Assembly: GCF_900090305.1 (NCBI RefSeq)
Contig: NZ_LT607751.1
Span: forward strand, 4,898,001-4,962,000
Source of the DNA: Micromonospora siamensis
Lineage (GTDB): Bacteria > Actinomycetota > Actinomycetes > Mycobacteriales > Micromonosporaceae
Direction: 5' to 3'
DNA: 64,000 nt
Shown here piece by piece: positions 1-9,264 of the stretch. The notes below the pieces were generated by a model. It saw nothing but the letters and a program-made list of their open reading frames with translations, made no database searches and was not told the origin of the DNA. A program made the translations under genes and the position numbers. Within the stretch, counting starts at the first letter, position 1. Every line of letters starts with the position of its first letter.

Positions 1-1335
1 CGCGTCCGGATCGTACCGGCGCTTGGCCCGGCGCAACCGGTCGACGTTGGCGCCGTAGGCCAGCAGCACCCGGTCGGTCTCCTCCGGCGCGAGCAGGTTC
101 GGATAGCCACCCGGCAGCGCGTACGGCGCCAACGCGGCGCTGGTGGCCTCCGCCCAGTCCCGGTGCGGCCCGGCCGGGTCACCGGGCGCCCACGCCGCGA
201 TCACCTCCACCAGCGAGTGCGCCGTCCGCAACCCGAACGCCGTGTCGGCGGCGCCGACCCGGGTGGCCGCCCCGTGGAAGTGGTGCAGGGCGATCGCCGA
301 GTACGGCGAACTGACCCGCCGGGCGGCGGCCGCCAGCGCCTCGACGGCCCCGTCGGCGAGCCCCGGCAGCCAGCGGGTGCGCAGCAGGTAGTGGTTGCCG
401 TCGACCATGCCGCCGTCGAACATCCCGAGCACCTCCTCGTACGGCAGGCGCGCCACCTGGTCGACCAGCGGGCTGCCCAGCGCGCGGATCCGGTCGACGT
501 ACCGCTCGCCCTCGCCGGGGTCGGCGCCGGAATACACCGGGCAGACGAAGACCAGCGGCTCGCCCTGCGGACCGGGCAGGAAACCGGCCATCACGGTCAG
601 CTCGTCCGGCGCCCCGGCGATCAGCTCCCGGTAGCCGCGCAGCACACCGACCGCCTCGTCGAGGCCGAACAGCACCATCCCGGCCAGCGCGGCCGGCACC
701 CGGTGGGCCCGGAAGGTCAGCCGGGTCACCACCCCGAAGTTGCCGCCGCCGCCGCGCAGCGCCCAGTACAGCTCGGGGTCGTGCGTCGGGTCGGCGGTCA
801 GCTCCCGGCCGTCGGCGAGCACCACGTCGGCGCGGAGCAGGTTGTCCAGGGCCAGGCCTAAGCGACCGCAGAGCGGGCCGTACCCGCCGGCGAGGGTGAG
901 GCCGGCGAGCCCGACGGTGCGGACGGTGCCGGTGGCGACGACCAGGTCGTGCGGTCGGCCGGCGGCGACGGCGTCCCCGGCGGTGGCCCCACCGGCCACG
1001 GTGATGGTGCCGGCCTCCGCGTCCACGTCGACCTGACGCATGCCGGTGAGGTCGACGACGACCCCGCCGTCGCGCAGCGCCCGGCCGGCCCAGTCGTGGC
1101 CGCCGGCCCGCACGGACAACGGCAGCCGGCAACGGCGGGCGATCCGGACCACGCCGGCCACCTCGCCGGCGTCGGCGCAGCGGGCGAGCAGCGCCGGCGC
1201 CCGGTGCACGGCGCCGTTCCACAGCCGGGTGGCGGTGGCGAAGTCCGCGTCCGCGGGGACGAGCACCCGCTCGCCCAGCAGCTCGCGCAGCAGGTCGGCG
1301 GCGCGGGAAAGGTCGGGGATGGCGGTGGCGGTCAC
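1..1335 (-). CDS. FAD-linked oxidase, berberine-bridge-enzyme type (3' end cut by window edge)
   Basis: Flavin-dependent oxidase of the BBE/FAD_binding_4 family; its substrate cannot be deduced. The N-terminal half shows the FAD-binding segment [12 protein letters not shown], whose His is the usual 8-alpha FAD attachment site, and the family motif [12 protein letters not shown]. There is no Cys in the [10 protein letters not shown] stretch where bicovalent members carry their second flavin link, so mono-covalent FAD is inferred. The C-terminal BBE motif is entered ([11 protein letters not shown]) and the gene is cut at base 1, so only a few residues are missing. Start is a GTG with GAGGAGA about 6 nt upstream. 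Transcribed away from the YCII gene on the same strand. Confidence 0.88.
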   Translation of the reverse strand, partial: MTATAIPDLSRAADLLRELLGERVLVPADADFATATRLWNGAVHRAPALLARCADAGEVAGVVRIARRCRLPLSVRAGGHDWAGRALRDGGVVVDLTGMRQVDVDAEAGTITVAGGATAGDAVAAGRPHDLVVATGTVRTVGLAGLTLAGGYGPLCGRLGLALDNLLRADVVLADGRELTADPTHDPELYWALRGGGGNFGVVTRLTFRAHRVPAALAGMVLFGLDEAVGVLRGYRELIAGAPDELTVMAGFLPGPQGEPLVFVCPVYSGADPGEGERYVDRIRALGSPLVDQVARLPYEEVLGMFDGGMVDGNHYLLRTRWLPGLADGAVEALAAAARRVSSPYSAIALHHFHGAATRVGAADTAFGLRTAHSLVEVIAAWAPGDPAGPHRDWAEATSAALAPYALPGGYPNLLAPEETDRVLLAYGANVDRLRRAKRRYDPDA

Positions 1336-1456
1336 GGCGTCTCCTCGGCCCCGGACCCGGCGGCGCCCGGCGCGTCCGCCCCGGCCGGGGTCACCAGTGA
1401 ACACCCGGCCGACCGGCGGCGCCGTCACCCTGCCGACAGCCGGCCCCGCCCGCGGC

Positions 1457-1822
1457 TCAGCTCTGCATCTTGGCCAGCGGGAAGTCCATCGAACCAGCCG
1501 GGCAGAGGAAGGTCATCACGTCCACCTGGTACAGGCCGGCCTGCACCGCGGGGTCGGCCTCCATGACGCTGCGTACGTCGTCCACCGAGCCGGTCCGCGC
1601 CAGCCCGAAGCCGATCGGCGGGGCCGGCTCCCGGGCCGGGCCGTCGACGGAACCGGCGACCAGCACGATGCCCCGGCGTTGCAGCGCCTGCATGTGCTGG
1701 AAGTGCTCGGCCTGCAGCCGCTGCACCGTCTCCTCGGGCAGGGCCGGGCCGGCCGGACCGGGATAGAGCACGATGCACTCGTACGTGTCGAGCGCGAAGT
1801 CCACCTTCGGCGTACCCGTCAT
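1457..1822 (-). CDS. YCII-related domain protein
   Basis: A 121-aa single-domain protein of the YCII family (dimeric alpha/beta barrel resembling muconolactone isomerase). Reading from ATG at 1822 gives a [10 protein letters not shown] strand, a helix [13 protein letters not shown], the central GSVDGP turn and a [17 protein letters not shown] segment, matching the usual YCII order and size. Family members are small enzymes or fusions with sigma factors, and the substrate is not predictable. It lies 121 bp upstream of the FAD-linked oxidase on the same strand, so co-transcription is possible, but nothing in the sequence shows a functional link. Confidence 0.8.
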   Translation of the reverse strand: MTGTPKVDFALDTYECIVLYPGPAGPALPEETVQRLQAEHFQHMQALQRRGIVLVAGSVDGPAREPAPPIGFGLARTGSVDDVRSVMEADPAVQAGLYQVDVMTFLCPAGSMDFPLAKMQS

Positions 1823-2021
1823 GGCGCTCCCTCCCCGCGCTGCCGGCGCCCTGCCGCGCCGGATCCGGCCGGTCCAGCGTCGCACGGCTCGGGCCCGGGC
1901 AGCGGCGGGTCCGGCGAACGGCCCACCCCGACCGCCCGGTTCGGCCCACGCCGGACCCGACGTCCCGGCCTCACCGGCCGGCGATCGCCACCCCCGCCGC
2001 ACGCTGGTACGGTCCGAGCTG

Positions 2022-4193
2022 ATGGGCGTCCGCCTGGCCGCCCGGAAGGCGCTCGACGTGACCGTTCCTCCCCCCGGCCCGACCGATCCGGACGAGTCCC
2101 GGTGGCGGGACGTGCTCGCGACCGGCGGCGAGACGGGCGCCCGGATCGCCGCGAACGACTGGACGGCCACCTCACTCGGCCCAATCGAGAAGTGGCCGCA
2201 GAGCCTGCTCACCGCGGTCGCCATCTGCCTGCACTCCCGGTTGCCGATCCTGCTGTGCTGGGGTCCGGAGCTGGTGCTGCTCCACAACGACGCGTACCGG
2301 CCGATGCTGGGCGCGGCCGGGCCCGAGGCGTTGGGCCGGCCCGCCGCCGCGGTCCGGCCGGAGAGCTGGGACCGGATCGGGCCGGTGTTCGCCGGGGTGC
2401 TCGCCGGCGGGGGCGCGACCCACGGCCGGGACCAGGTGCTCCTGCCGGACCGCGACGGCGCCGGGGAGGACGGCCACGTCGCCCTGTCGGTCAGCCCGAT
2501 CATGGACGAGTCGGGCACTCCGGCTGGCGTCTTCGCCGCGGTCACCGGAACCACCGGCCGGGACGTCGGCGACCGCCAGCGGGCGCTGCGCCAGGCGGAG
2601 GGGCTGGCCGGGCTGGCCGGTGCGCTCAGCTCGGCCGAGCAGCGGGCGCAGATCGTCCGGTTGATCGTGGAGACCGTGCCGGAGGTGGTGGAAGCCGCCG
2701 CCGTACGGGTGGCGGTGGTGCCGCCGGGGTCGACGACCGCGCAGGTCACCGCCCGGACCGGCACGAGGGCGCTGGCGATCGACTCGGGCGTCCCGCTGGC
2801 CCGGGCGGTACGCAGCGACGCGGTCACCCGGGCGAGGGGCGGGCGGGTGGTGTGCGTGCCGCTGCGCGACGGCGAGGGCGGGGTGTCCGGCGCGCTGGAG
2901 GTGCGCTGGGACCGGCCGGCCGGCGACGACGGAGCCCGGCGCAGTCTGCTCGACGCGGTCGCCGGGCTGTGCGGGCAGGCCCTGCGCCGCGGGGAGCTGA
3001 CCGAGTCGGCGCGGGCGACGGCGGGCTTCGCCGCCCGGCTGAGCGTCACCCGGTCGACCACCGAGGCGATGGAGGTGATCCTCTCCGCCGCGCCGGCCGC
3101 GCTGGGCGCGGCGCTGCCCGGCCTGGCCCTGTTCGACGAGGGCCGGGTCCGGCTCTGGTACGACGACGTCCCGGGTTCCCTGGCGGCCACCTTCACCGAC
3201 CTGCGGCTGGACGATCCCCGGCCGATCGCCCGGGCGCTGCGCACCGGGGAGCGGATCGTGGTGCGCGACCGGGCCGGGTTCGCCCGCGCCTTCCCGGGGC
3301 TGCCCGATCCGGTGGGGGCGCACGGCATCGTCACCACGGTGGCGCTGCCGCTGTTCGACGCCGCCCGGCGGCCGGTGGCCGCGCTGGCCTTCGGCTGGTA
3401 CCGGGAACACCCGCTGCGCGTCAGCGACCTGGCGTTGCTGGACACCATCGCGGACCTGTGCGAGCAGACCCTGGAAAGGGTCCGGCTGGCCGCCGCCGAG
3501 CACAACCTGGTGACCCGGCTGGCGGGACGGCTGCGCACCCCGGCGACCGGGATCCCGGAGTCGCTGGAGGTCGCCACCCGCTACCGGCCGGCGATGACGG
3601 GGCTGCACCTGGGCGGCGACTGGTACGACCTGATCGAGCTGCCCGGCGGCCGGCTGGCGGTGGTGCTCGGGGACGTGGTGGGGCACCGGGTGGAGGCCGC
3701 TGCGGACATGGCCCAGCTGCGGACGGTGGTGAACACCCTGCTGCGTACGGGGGTGCCGTTGGACGAGGTCTTCCCCCGGGTGACGGAGCTGGCCGGCAGC
3801 GGTTTCCTCGGCACCTGCCTGGCGATGATCGTCGACCCGGCCGCCGGGGAGGCGACGGTGGCGCGGGTAGGGCATCCGTACCCGGTGCGGATGCCGGCCG
3901 GTGGCCCTCCGGAGACCGTCGTCACCGGCAATTCGCTGCCGCTGGGGATGGTCCGGGAGCGGGTGCCGCTGACCCGGGTGGACTTCACCCCCGGGGACCT
4001 GCTGGTGGTCTACACCGACGGCCTGGTGGAGCGGCGTGGCCGGCCGTACGAGGCCGGGGTGGCGGCGTTGCACGAGGTGCTGGCGCCGGTGGCGGGCCGC
4101 CCCGTGGAGGAGATCGCGGACGCGCTGCTGGCCGGCCTGACCGGCGCGGAAGACGACCAGGCGCTGGTGGTGGTCCGGCACGCGAGGCGCTGA
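2022..4193 (+). CDS. PAS-GAF-SpoIIE (PP2C-type) serine phosphatase
   Basis: Putative anti-anti-sigma-factor phosphatase of the RsbU/SpoIIE kind common in actinomycetes. The N-terminus carries the PAS-like segment typical of these proteins ([10 protein letters not shown], then [12 protein letters not shown]). Two GAF-like regions follow, and a C-terminal PP2C SpoIIE domain starts near residue 530 with [24 protein letters not shown] and the acidic AEDDQ end motif that bind the two metals. No transmembrane segment is seen, so it is probably cytosolic. Two starts compete. ATG 2022 has a TACGGT box 8 nt upstream (possibly leaderless). GTG 2058, in frame, has GGAAGG 8 nt upstream. No kinase or anti-sigma gene is adjacent. 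Confidence 0.85.
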   Translation: MGVRLAARKALDVTVPPPGPTDPDESRWRDVLATGGETGARIAANDWTATSLGPIEKWPQSLLTAVAICLHSRLPILLCWGPELVLLHNDAYRPMLGAAGPEALGRPAAAVRPESWDRIGPVFAGVLAGGGATHGRDQVLLPDRDGAGEDGHVALSVSPIMDESGTPAGVFAAVTGTTGRDVGDRQRALRQAEGLAGLAGALSSAEQRAQIVRLIVETVPEVVEAAAVRVAVVPPGSTTAQVTARTGTRALAIDSGVPLARAVRSDAVTRARGGRVVCVPLRDGEGGVSGALEVRWDRPAGDDGARRSLLDAVAGLCGQALRRGELTESARATAGFAARLSVTRSTTEAMEVILSAAPAALGAALPGLALFDEGRVRLWYDDVPGSLAATFTDLRLDDPRPIARALRTGERIVVRDRAGFARAFPGLPDPVGAHGIVTTVALPLFDAARRPVAALAFGWYREHPLRVSDLALLDTIADLCEQTLERVRLAAAEHNLVTRLAGRLRTPATGIPESLEVATRYRPAMTGLHLGGDWYDLIELPGGRLAVVLGDVVGHRVEAAADMAQLRTVVNTLLRTGVPLDEVFPRVTELAGSGFLGTCLAMIVDPAAGEATVARVGHPYPVRMPAGGPPETVVTGNSLPLGMVRERVPLTRVDFTPGDLLVVYTDGLVERRGRPYEAGVAALHEVLAPVAGRPVEEIADALLAGLTGAEDDQALVVVRHARR

Positions 4194-4300
4194 CCGGGGC
4201 GGTGTCGCCACCCACATTCCGGGGCGTGGCACGTTGCAGGAGGGGTTTCCCGGGAACCCTGCGAGTGGGCAGCACGACCGAGAGAATCGAGGACCGCTCC

Positions 4301-5164
4301 ATGACCAGCGCGCAACCCGTCAAGGCGTCGGGCACCTACCGGATCGGCGGCGACCTTCAGGTCGACCGGCTCGGCTACGGCGCCATGCAGATCACCGGCC
4401 CGGGCGTCTGGGGGGATCCCAAGGACCCGGCCGAGGCGGTGCGGGTGCTGCGCCGGGCGTACGAGCTGGGGGTGACGTTCATCGACACCGCCGACTCGTA
4501 CGGCCCGTTCGTCTCCGAGATGCTGATCAAGGAGGCGCTGCACCCGTACGCGGACGACCTGGTGATCGCGACCAAGGCCGGCCTGACCCGCTCCGGCCCG
4601 GGTGACTGGCGGCCGGTGGGCCGGCCGGAGTACCTGCGCCAGCAGTGCGAGCTGAGCCTGCGGCACCTGGGCCTGGAGGCGATCGGGCTCTACCAGCTGC
4701 ACCGGATCGACGAGCAGGTGCCGCTGGCCGACCAGCTCGGTGAGCTGGCCCTGCTCAAGCAGGAGGGCAAGGTGCGGCACATCGGCCTGTCCGAGGTGAC
4801 CGTGGAGCAGATCGAGGCGGCCCGGAAGATCACTCCGATCGTCTCGGTGCAGAACCTCTACAACCTCGCGGACCGCAGCGCCGAGGACGTCCTGTCGTAC
4901 TGCGAGCGCGACGACCTCGCGTTCATCCCATGGTTCCCGATCGCCACCGGCAACCTGGCCAAGCCGGGCGGACCGTTGGACGCCATCTCCACCGACCACT
5001 CGGCGACGCCCGCGCAGCTCGCGCTCGCCTGGCTGTTGCGCCGGTCACCGGTCATGCTTCCCATCCCGGGTACGTCCTCCGTGGCGCACCTGGAGGAGAA
5101 CCTGGCCGCCGCCGAGGTCCAGCTCACCGACGACGAGTTCGAGGCGCTGGCGAAGGCCGCCTGA
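4301..5164 (+). CDS. Aldo/keto reductase
   Basis: NAD(P)H-dependent oxidoreductase with the (beta/alpha)8 AKR fold, 287 aa, full length. The active-site Asp and Tyr are in FIDTADSYG, the Lys in IATKAG and the His in LYQLHRID. The C-terminal nucleotide-binding [13 protein letters not shown] motif is intact. It is close to the actinobacterial AKRs annotated as pyridoxal-reductase-like or general stress oxidoreductases; the substrate is unknown. It starts at ATG 4301 and is followed at once by a strong terminator hairpin, so it is probably monocistronic. Confidence 0.9.
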   Translation: MTSAQPVKASGTYRIGGDLQVDRLGYGAMQITGPGVWGDPKDPAEAVRVLRRAYELGVTFIDTADSYGPFVSEMLIKEALHPYADDLVIATKAGLTRSGPGDWRPVGRPEYLRQQCELSLRHLGLEAIGLYQLHRIDEQVPLADQLGELALLKQEGKVRHIGLSEVTVEQIEAARKITPIVSVQNLYNLADRSAEDVLSYCERDDLAFIPWFPIATGNLAKPGGPLDAISTDHSATPAQLALAWLLRRSPVMLPIPGTSSVAHLEENLAAAEVQLTDDEFEALAKAA

Positions 5165-5175
5165 CCGACCGGCCA

Positions 5176-5209
5176 CCGGCCGTCCACCCCGTCCCGGGTG
5201 GACGGCCGG
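5176..5209 (+). terminator. Rho-independent-type terminator hairpin
   Basis: Perfect 14-bp inverted repeat (arms 5176-5189 and 5196-5209, 6-nt loop) beginning 11 bp after the aldo/keto reductase stop and followed by a pyrimidine tract (ccccctttcc). The lack of a true T-run is normal for high-GC actinomycetes. Confidence 0.75.
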
Positions 5210-5282
5210 CCCCCTTTCCACTGGGTGATCCGCCGGCTACTGTCTGAATGGTCTTCACGACAGCGAGGTCGGAGGTTCCACG

Positions 5283-6884
5283 GTGGAAGAGTTCGACTTC
5301 GTCATCGTGGGGGCCGGGGCGGCGGGCTGCGTGCTGGCCAACCGGCTCTCGGCGGATCCGGGGACCCGGGTGCTGCTGATCGAGGCGGGCGGCTGGGACA
5401 CCAGCCCCTTCGTGCGGGTGCCCAAGGGGTTCTCCCGGCTGATGGACGACCGGCGCACCGCCTGGCACTATCCGGCCACGGTCGGCGCCGGCCGGCAGGA
5501 GACCTGGCAGCGGGGCCGGCTGGTCGGTGGGTCCAGCGCCATCAACGGCATGATCTACGCGCGCGGCGGGCCGGCCGACCACGACGAGCTGGAGCGCCGG
5601 GGCAATCCCGGCTGGGGCTGGTCGACCATGCTGCCGATCTTCAAGCGGCTGGAGGACAACCCGCTGGGCGCGTCCCCGGTGCGGGGGGCGGGCGGGCCGC
5701 TGCGGCTGTCCACCGCCACCGGCACCGATCCGCTCTGCGAGGACATGATCGCCTCGGCCGGCGAGCTGGGCTGGCGGCGGGTCGACGACGTCAACGCCGA
5801 CGACGACGAGCGGATCGGCTACGTGATGGCGACGATCCACGGCGGGCGTCGGGTCAGCGCCGCCGAGGCGTTCCTGCACCCGGTCCGCCGGCGGCCGAAC
5901 CTGACCGTCGTCGTGGACACCGTCGTGCTGCGGATCCTGGTCCACGACGGACGGGCCGTCGGCGTACGCGCCGAGCACCGGGGGCGCCCTGTCGACTACC
6001 GGGCCACCGCCGAGGTGCTGGTGGCGGCCGGCGCCATCGCCAGCCCCCAGCTGTTGCAGGTCTCCGGGATCGGTCCGGCCGACACGTTGCGGGCCGCCGG
6101 GGTGGAGGTGCTGCTGGACCGGCCCCGGGTCGGGGTGGGCCTGCGCGAGCACCGGCCGATGCGCTTGCAGCACCGGCTGGCCGAGCCGGGCGGCTACAAC
6201 CCGCTGCTGAACAACGCCCTCGGGCAGGGCCTGGCCGGGTTGCGCTACCTGCTCACCCGGCGCGGCCCGCTGGCGTTGCCGGTGCACGACGTGATCGCCT
6301 ACGTGAAGTCCCGGCCCGAGCTGGACCGCCCGGACGCGTACCTTCTGATGGCGCCCTTCTCGGCGGCGCCCCCGCGGCCGGGGCGCGCCCTGGAGTTGGA
6401 GCAGGAGCCCGGCGTGATGTGCCTGGGCACGGTCTGCCGGCCGGACAGCGAGGGCAGTTTGGCCGTCACCGCCGCCGACCCGCGCACCCCGCCGGCCATC
6501 GTGACCGAATACTTCGGCACCGCGCACGACCGCAGGGCGGCGGTGGACACCTTCCGCCGGATGCGGGAGCTCTTCGCCACCGGCCCGATCGCCAAGCGGG
6601 TGGTCGCGGAGACCATCCCGGGTCCGGGGGTACGCACCGACGAGGAGATCGTGGAGGCGGCCCTGGCGTACGGCTACTGCGGCTACCACGCGGTGGGGAC
6701 CTGCGCGATGGGGCCGACCGACGAGCACGTGGTCGACGCGCAGCTGCGGGTACGCGGGGTGGCCGGCCTGCGGGTGGTGGACGCCTCGGTGCTGCCGACG
6801 CTGGTGGCCGGCTTCATCAACGGGCCGGTGTCGGCGCTGGCCTGGCGGGCCGCCGACCTCATCCTCGGCGAGACCACCACCTGA
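5283..6884 (+). CDS. GMC-family FAD-dependent oxidoreductase (choline/alcohol dehydrogenase-like)
   Basis: Full-length 533-aa glucose-methanol-choline oxidoreductase. The N-terminal dinucleotide-binding motif VIVGAGAAGCVLANRL is followed by LLIEAG. The GMC signature RGRLVGGSSAINGMIYARG lies near residue 85. The C-terminal catalytic His is in GYCGYHAVGTCAMG, and the second active-site position is Asn in FINGPVSALA. The closest functional guesses are choline dehydrogenase (BetA) or an AlkJ-type alcohol dehydrogenase; no betaine gene is nearby to decide. The start is GTG 5283 with GGAGG 8 nt upstream. No signal peptide. Confidence 0.9.
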   Translation: MEEFDFVIVGAGAAGCVLANRLSADPGTRVLLIEAGGWDTSPFVRVPKGFSRLMDDRRTAWHYPATVGAGRQETWQRGRLVGGSSAINGMIYARGGPADHDELERRGNPGWGWSTMLPIFKRLEDNPLGASPVRGAGGPLRLSTATGTDPLCEDMIASAGELGWRRVDDVNADDDERIGYVMATIHGGRRVSAAEAFLHPVRRRPNLTVVVDTVVLRILVHDGRAVGVRAEHRGRPVDYRATAEVLVAAGAIASPQLLQVSGIGPADTLRAAGVEVLLDRPRVGVGLREHRPMRLQHRLAEPGGYNPLLNNALGQGLAGLRYLLTRRGPLALPVHDVIAYVKSRPELDRPDAYLLMAPFSAAPPRPGRALELEQEPGVMCLGTVCRPDSEGSLAVTAADPRTPPAIVTEYFGTAHDRRAAVDTFRRMRELFATGPIAKRVVAETIPGPGVRTDEEIVEAALAYGYCGYHAVGTCAMGPTDEHVVDAQLRVRGVAGLRVVDASVLPTLVAGFINGPVSALAWRAADLILGETTT

Positions 6885-6913
6885 CCCGACCCTCGCCGAC
6901 TCGCGCTGTGCGG

Positions 6914-7153
6914 TCAGTCCCAGATCCAGTGCAGGACGGTCCACATGCCGATGGCGACCATCGCCAGGAACCAGACGACGACGGTGATGGCGCCCGCGGC
7001 GGGCAGGTCCCGCATCTCGTGGTGGACCGTGGCCAGCAGGTCGAGCACCTCGCGGTCCTGGCGGTGGACGAGCACGCCGGTGAGCCGGTTCCGTGCCTTC
7101 CAGGGCCGGCCGGCGGCCAGATCGGCGCGGGCCCGCGCGACTGCGTCACTCAC
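6914..7153 (-). CDS. DUF6584-like small membrane protein
   Basis: A 79-aa protein from GTG 7153. The N-terminal 45 residues (ARADLAAGRPWKARNRLTG, then REVLDLLATVHHEM) match the actinomycete DUF6584 pattern of a helical-repeat-like cytosolic segment. One transmembrane helix near the C-terminus (AITVVVWFLAMVAIGMW) makes it a tail-anchored small membrane protein. Function unknown. It ends 29 bp from the convergent GMC gene. Confidence 0.7.
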   Translation of the reverse strand: MSDAVARARADLAAGRPWKARNRLTGVLVHRQDREVLDLLATVHHEMRDLPAAGAITVVVWFLAMVAIGMWTVLHWIWD

Positions 7154-7267
7154 CCGGCGATCGTGCCAGCGACAAAAGAACGGATCGACGGATTATCCGC
7201 CGACCACCCTCTCCCGGGCTGGTGGCCGGGCCGGAGGCGGCCGGCTCACCGCCTGCCGAAGTATCGA

Positions 7268-7319
7268 ACGAGCGTGATACCTGAGAGGAATAATGATGAC
7301 TCTCAGGTATCACGCTCGT
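7268..7319. repeat. 20-bp perfect inverted repeat, family 1 copy 1
   Basis: Arms 7268-7287 (ACGAGCGTGATACCTGAGAG) and 7300-7319 pair perfectly around a 12-nt loop (gaataatgatga). A second copy with the same arm and loop lengths lies at 57791-57842. The two copies differ at two arm positions, and both differences are compensated in the opposite arm. It lies between a lipase terminator and the DUF6584 gene, so it is not needed as a terminator itself. Confidence 0.85.
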
Positions 7320-7364
7320 GGTGAGTTCCGGGCGGAACGGAAGCCGCGTCTGTCGCAACGCCAA

Positions 7365-7405
7365 CCTCCGGCCGGCCACCCGCGGTGTCGGCGACCGGCC
7401 GGAGG
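7365..7405 (-). terminator. Terminator-like hairpin after the lipase gene
   Basis: Perfect 11-bp arms CCTCCGGCCGG (7365-7375) and 7395-7405 with a 19-nt loop, 12 bp past the stop codon of the minus-strand lipase gene. The position fits transcription termination; the loop is long and there is no T-run. Confidence 0.5.
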
Positions 7406-7416
7406 TGGGGCCGGGA

Positions 7417-8229
7417 TCAGACGGCGAAACAGTTGGGCCGGATCGCCGCGTCCGCGAGCGCCTGCCGCACCACCGTGTACGCCGTACCGTCGAGGACCAG
7501 GCCGAGGTGGCCGACCACCCGCAGCGGGCACCAGGCCTGGATGGACACGTTGGTCGCCCCGTCGGCGAGGGCGGCGTTGCCGACCGGCCGGACCAGCTCG
7601 TCCTGCCAGGTTCGGATCGTTGTCCAGCGGACCGCACCCGGGGTGTCGTCGCCGTTGTTGATGGTGGTGAGGAAGTCCGAGCCGATGGACATCTGCTGGC
7701 AGGCCACGATGCCGGCGCAGCTGCCCAGGCCGACGAAGTTGATGATGTTGGCGACGTAGGTGCCCTGCTGCGGGGTGCCCAGGCTGACGTAACGCTGGAC
7801 GACGTCGGCGCCGCCGAGGAACTTGACGTACCAGCGGGAGACCAGGCCGCCCTCGGAGTGGGTGACCAGGTCCACCTTGGCCGCTCCGGTGCTGGCCCGG
7901 ACCTGGTCGACGAAGCCGCGCAGCGACTGCGCGGACTGTCGGATGTCGCCGAAGCCGAGGTTGGGCAGCTGATAGATCCAGACCCGGTAGCCGTCGGCGC
8001 GCAGTCGGGCGGCGATCGGCTCGTACGCGATGGAGACGCCGATCAGGCCGCCGACCACGACGACGGGATTGGCGTTGGCGGCGGCGAGCGAGGTGGGGGC
8101 GTTTTCGGTCGCGGCGGTGTCGGCCGCGACGGTCGCCGGGGCGGGTTCCGCCGTGGCTGCGGAGGCGGCGGTGGGGACGAGCAGGACGGTGGCGGCGGTG
8201 GCCGCGGCCAGAATCGTTCGGAGCAGCAT
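7417..8229 (-). CDS. Secreted class-2-type lipase/esterase (alpha/beta hydrolase)
   Basis: Exported serine hydrolase of 270 aa. A Sec signal peptide covers about residues 1-24 (MLLRTILAAATAATVLLVPT, then ASAA). The mature enzyme starts its hydrolase fold at NPVVVVGGLIG. The nucleophile elbow is THSEGG, in place of the usual GHSQGG, and the catalytic His is probably in VVGHLGLVLDG. Four Cys (SCAGIVAC, WCPL, PNC) suggest disulfides, as in secreted actinomycete lipases. Start ATG 8229 has GGAGG 7 nt upstream. A sigma-70-like promoter precedes it and a hairpin follows it, so it is monocistronic. Confidence 0.85.
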   Translation of the reverse strand: MLLRTILAAATAATVLLVPTAASAATAEPAPATVAADTAATENAPTSLAAANANPVVVVGGLIGVSIAYEPIAARLRADGYRVWIYQLPNLGFGDIRQSAQSLRGFVDQVRASTGAAKVDLVTHSEGGLVSRWYVKFLGGADVVQRYVSLGTPQQGTYVANIINFVGLGSCAGIVACQQMSIGSDFLTTINNGDDTPGAVRWTTIRTWQDELVRPVGNAALADGATNVSIQAWCPLRVVGHLGLVLDGTAYTVVRQALADAAIRPNCFAV

Positions 8230-8306
8230 GGCTGCGCCTCCATGAGGGAGGTGCCCGGGGTGGCCGGGGGGGGGACGGGTGGGGGATCCGATCGATCGTG
8301 GACACG

Positions 8307-8336
8307 ATGATGCGTGGCGTGTTTCACACTCGTCAA
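8307..8336 (-). promoter_or_regulatory. Candidate promoter of the lipase gene
   Basis: On the minus strand TTGACG (8331-8336) and CATCAT (8307-8312) are separated by 18 bp and sit about 75 bp before the lipase ATG. A short palindrome (GTGTttcACAC) lies in the spacer and could bind a regulator. Inference from consensus only. Confidence 0.45.
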
Positions 8337-8419
8337 TGAAAAGTTACGCGCCGGTAACCACTTGTCCCCCTGGACGCGCAAACCGGCATACCGCCTCCAC
8401 GCCTCCTGGAGCGAGGCGA

Positions 8420-8478
8420 CAACTTCCTGGTTGTTGTGGCCTCGCACCCGGATCGAGGCAACTACATCCAGGAAGTTG
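8420..8478. repeat. Long imperfect hairpin, family 2 copy 1
   Basis: Arms 8420-8444 and 8454-8478 match at 22 of 25 positions around a 9-nt loop (cacccggat). The apex GCCTCG-CACCC-CGAGGC is shared with the hairpin at 12024-12078, where the outer arms differ. It begins 42 bp beyond the stop of the DUF397 gene, so it may terminate that transcript. Confidence 0.7.
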
Positions 8479-8519
8479 CACGGCCTTTTCGTGGGCATGG
8501 TGGAGGCGGAAGGGGTGGG

Positions 8520-8710
8520 TCAGCGATGGCTGGCCATCCGGGCGACGAAGGCCCCCCAGGATTCGGGGGCGAGGTCAGAGTCGGGCCGGTCGGGTCCTTG
8601 GAGTCGCGGACGGCGACCACGCCGGGCAGGTTGTCGGCGACCTCGACACAAGCACCACCGTTGCCGCTGCTGCGGCTGCTCTTGCGCCACCGCGCGCTGA
8701 TCAGTTCCAT
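8520..8710 (-). pseudogene. DUF397 protein, single-base frameshift
   Basis: DUF397 proteins are short, usually sit beside an XRE/DUF5753 regulator and are abundant in streptomycetes and Micromonospora. From ATG 8710 the frame reads the hallmark WRKSSRSSGNGGACVEVA and VAVRDSKDPTGPTLT, then derails. The expected ending (PESWGAFVARMASHR, stop at 8520) continues in the next frame. Adding one A near position 8572 on the + strand restores LTFAPESWGAF exactly, so this is a one-base deletion, either a real inactivation or a sequencing error. The expected HTH partner gene is absent: 8711-8859 holds nothing convincing. Confidence 0.75.
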
Positions 8711-8859
8711 TTCCGCGCCGAGTGGGCCTGCTGGTGCACCTGGCGTCGCTGATGACGGTGGCCCGGGAGCACCTGACCGACCTCGACCAGGGCAACGCGC
8801 CCCGCCTGGGGGAGCGCTTCCTCGGCTGGGTCCGGACCAGACAGGACCGAACCGCCCGC

Positions 8860-9264
8860 TCAGCCCGGAAAGGCGATCACCGGAAGGTCACCGCCGTCGC
8901 CGTACGCCTTGCTCTCACTGGTCAGCACGGACGCGTCGTGGTCGAAAACCGCCATCACCGCGGCGGCAAGATCCACCCGGCCCGTCACGGCGCGCCAGTA
9001 GGCCAACTCCTGCCACTCTTCGCCCCAGGTCGACAGCACCGCGCACGCCGGACGGTCCAGTAGGCGTTGCAGCACCGCACGGTCCCCGGCGTCGTCGACC
9101 ATCGCCAGCGCCTCGGCGACGGCGACCGCCGGGACACCGAACCGCACGCCATCCTGTGCCACCTCGTGCAGCGGCTCCGCGACGTGCATCGACCCGGCGA
9201 CGTAGGCGAGCAGCGCCGATCGGTCCAGCACCAGTCGTACCGGTGGCAGATCGGGTTCGGTCAC
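8860..9264 (-). CDS. PIN-domain toxin-like ribonuclease (VapC-type)
   Basis: 134-aa single PIN domain. The acidic metal-site pattern is visible: Asp in VRLVLDRSALLAYV near residue 14, Glu in VAVAEALAMV, and the acidic cluster in RVDLAAAVMAVFDHDASVLTSE, where the final Asp of many PIN domains is Glu. PIN toxins of type II toxin-antitoxin modules cleave RNA. GTG start 9264 overlaps the stop of the upstream gene as GTGA, the usual antitoxin-toxin coupling. Family assignment is firm; toxicity is inferred. Confidence 0.75.
   Translation of the reverse strand: MTEPDLPPVRLVLDRSALLAYVAGSMHVAEPLHEVAQDGVRFGVPAVAVAEALAMVDDAGDRAVLQRLLDRPACAVLSTWGEEWQELAYWRAVTGRVDLAAAVMAVFDHDASVLTSESKAYGDGGDLPVIAFPG

Noticed and set aside
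2172..4232. Long antisense frame opposite the SpoIIE phosphatase gene
   Set aside because: Composition is Pro/Arg/His/Gln-rich without motifs; the opposite strand encodes a clear PAS-GAF-SpoIIE protein.
7268..7319. Calling the family 1 hairpins insertion elements (MITEs)
   Set aside because: No target-site duplication or transposase-like ends visible around either copy; described only as repeated hairpins.
8722..9063. Plus-strand frame beginning MGLLVHLASLMTVAREHL
   Set aside because: The first 40 residues look protein-like, but the rest is antisense to the PIN gene and no family fits. It may be a remnant; too weak to list.
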